Shown piece by piece: positions 62,898 through 64,000 of a DNA stretch of 64,000 bases. Position 1 is the stretch's first letter. Each line of letters begins with the position of its first letter. The translations under genes and the position numbers were made by a program. The notes under the pieces are model-generated. The model searched no databases, had not been told where the DNA came from, and worked only from the letters and a program-made list of their open reading frames with translations. The stretch is from Myxococcales bacterium (GTDB lineage Bacteria; Myxococcota_A; Polyangia; Polyangiales; Houyiibacteriaceae), in contig JAOTYL010000001.1 in assembly GCA_029861865.1 (NCBI GenBank), positions 62,001 through 126,000 of the forward strand, in the 5' to 3' direction.

Positions 62898-64000
62898 TTA
62901 GACGCCGACGAGGGGGAGCTGGCGCCGTGGTGCGGCTTCGTCGGTGATTGGAACCGGGTAGTTGCCGCTGAAGCAGGCGTCGCAAAACCCCTCGCCACCG
63001 ACGGCACGCCGGAGCCCCTCGAGCGAGAGATAGCCGAGGCTGTCAGCCGTGACGTAGTCGGCGACCTCGTCGACGCTGTGATGCGCCGCGATCAATTCCT
63101 CGCGAGTGGGGGTGTCGATCCCGTAGAAGCAGGGCCAATGCGTCGGCGGGGAGCTGATGCGCAAATGGACTTCGCTTGCGCCTGCGTCGCGAATCATTTT
63201 CACGATCTTGCGGCTGGTCGTTCCACGCACGATCGAGTCATCGATCACGACGACCCGCTTGCCCTCGAGGATGCTCCGCACGGGGTGAAGCTTCAGCCTA
63301 ACGCCGAAGTGGCGAATCGACTGAGTTGGTTCGATGAAAGTTCGGCCGACGTAATGATTCCGAATCAAACCGAGCTCAAAAGGGAGGCCCGAGGCCTGGG
63401 CGTATCCTATCGCGGCGGCGACCCCGCTATCGGGAACCGGAACGACGACGTCTGCGGGGGCCGGTTGATCCTCTGCGAGGGCATGCCCCATTCGCTTGCG
63501 GGCGTCGTAAACGCTGATTCCGTCGAACGTTGCGTCCGGGCGTGCGAAGTACACGTACTCGAAAATGCACATGTGACGGCGATCGGGATCAGTGCGGAAC
63601 GGGCGAAGGCTCTTTAGCCCAGACTGGTCGACCACGATCATCTCGCCTGGCTCGACGTCGCGAACGAATTCGGCTCCGATGAGGGTGAAGGCCGGGGGCT
63701 CCGACGCAATCAGATACGCACCGTTGAGCTTACCGAGGCAGAGCGGACGAAAGCCGTAGGGGTCGCGCACGGCGATCAGCTCTTGCGTCGAGAGAAACAC
63801 GAGCGAGTACGCACCTTCGACCTGGTGCAATGCATCTGCCACACGGTCGACCATGGTCTCTTTCTGCGAGCGAGCGACGAGATGTACCAGAACCTCGGTG
63901 TCGCTGTCCGACGAGAAAATCGAGCCGCTCTTTTCGAGCTGGTCGCGGAGGGCCAGCCCATTCGTGAGGTTGCCGTTGTGGGCTACCGATATCGAGCCAT
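62898..64000 (-). CDS. purF: Amidophosphoribosyltransferase, C-terminal ~367 codons (5' end outside window)
   Basis: PurF makes phosphoribosylamine from PRPP and glutamine, the first purine step. The visible part starts in the glutaminase domain ([18 protein letters not shown]) and continues into the phosphoribosyltransferase domain with the PRPP loop [20 protein letters not shown]. Cysteines in [24 protein letters not shown] and [12 protein letters not shown] fit the 4Fe-4S type of PurF. An internal ATG (63854) is not the real start; the frame stays open and family-like to the right edge. Convergent with the hydrolase gene. Confidence 0.95.
   Translation of the reverse strand, partial: GSISVAHNGNLTNGLALRDQLEKSGSIFSSDSDTEVLVHLVARSQKETMVDRVADALHQVEGAYSLVFLSTQELIAVRDPYGFRPLCLGKLNGAYLIASEPPAFTLIGAEFVRDVEPGEMIVVDQSGLKSLRPFRTDPDRRHMCIFEYVYFARPDATFDGISVYDARKRMGHALAEDQPAPADVVVPVPDSGVAAAIGYAQASGLPFELGLIRNHYVGRTFIEPTQSIRHFGVRLKLHPVRSILEGKRVVVIDDSIVRGTTSRKIVKMIRDAGASEVHLRISSPPTHWPCFYGIDTPTREELIAAHHSVDEVADYVTADSLGYLSLEGLRRAVGGEGFCDACFSGNYPVPITDEAAPRRQLPLVGV

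Overview
The window looks like a chromosomal segment of a GC-rich, secretory, oxygen-respiring Myxococcota (Polyangia-like) bacterium, probably from an uncultivated or little-studied lineage. The evidence is indirect: a complete oleABCD hydrocarbon cluster, a Ser/Thr kinase with an N-terminal zinc ribbon, Kazal plus eight-cysteine-cluster lipoproteins, several TPR and low-complexity proteins, frequent GTG starts and ATGA/GTGA overlaps. No rRNA, tRNA, CRISPR array, phage or insertion sequence is visible. Coding density is high and no gene-free gap exceeds 300 bp.

Layout. (1) 1-6092, minus strand: a seven-gene MoxR/Bat operon (moxR, DUF58, a BatD/DUF4381-like membrane protein, two VWA proteins, a TPR protein with a Q/E repeat, and batD, cut by the window edge). 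(2) 6337-10153, plus: hemL, then atpZ-atpI-atpB-atpE (F0 part only) and a CxxxY-type CcmE. (3) 10236-14537: a secreted Lys/Ala-rich protein, then an MrfA/YprA-type helicase and an MrfB/YprB-type exonuclease. (4) 14686-19121: a Cys-rich Kazal lipoprotein, OsmC, Dus and a class II glutamine amidotransferase. (5) 19204-24588: a three-gene acyl-CoA carboxylase operon (biotin carboxylase, carboxyltransferase, double-domain biotin carrier), a class V aminotransferase and a DUF420/CtaM-like membrane protein. (6) 24609-30741: aldo/keto reductase, GlsB-like protein, pyrD-dapA, cstA and an amidohydrolase.

(7) 30864-39310 is the most interesting region. A plus-strand operon (unknown helical protein, a class I isoprenoid-synthase-like protein, and two ArsA/Get3-type ATPases resembling the actinobacterial Rv3679/Rv3680 pair) converges on a minus-strand oleA-oleB-oleC-oleD operon for long-chain olefin synthesis. 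The two operons are separated by only 13 bp. (8) 39431-45810: lipoprotein esterase, small acidic protein, a phosphofructokinase with PPi-type residues, a dicarboxylate symporter, chorismate mutase/prephenate dehydrogenase and dapB. (9) 45849-53993: zinc-ribbon protein plus Ser/Thr kinase, queA-tgt, purH-purD and a YrdC/Sua5 protein. (10) 54038 to the end: small conserved proteins, a Cys-rich lipoprotein, RluD, DUF72, a TPR cluster, an isobutyryl-CoA-mutase-like large subunit, a paralogue of the Lys/Ala-rich secreted protein, an epoxide-hydrolase-like enzyme and purF, cut by the window edge.

Functional links: acyl-CoA chemistry recurs (carboxylase, mutase, olefin synthesis from acyl-CoAs). Purine genes (purH, purD, purF), lysine/DAP genes (dapA, dapB) and queuosine genes (queA, tgt) are scattered housekeeping. 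Two kinds of non-coding repeat are shared between distant loci: degenerate GNCAGY hexamer arrays (6203-6298, 41105-41166 and a decayed piece near 42455) and an identical 21-bp palindrome with core GGGGACAGTCCCC (18249 and 62872).
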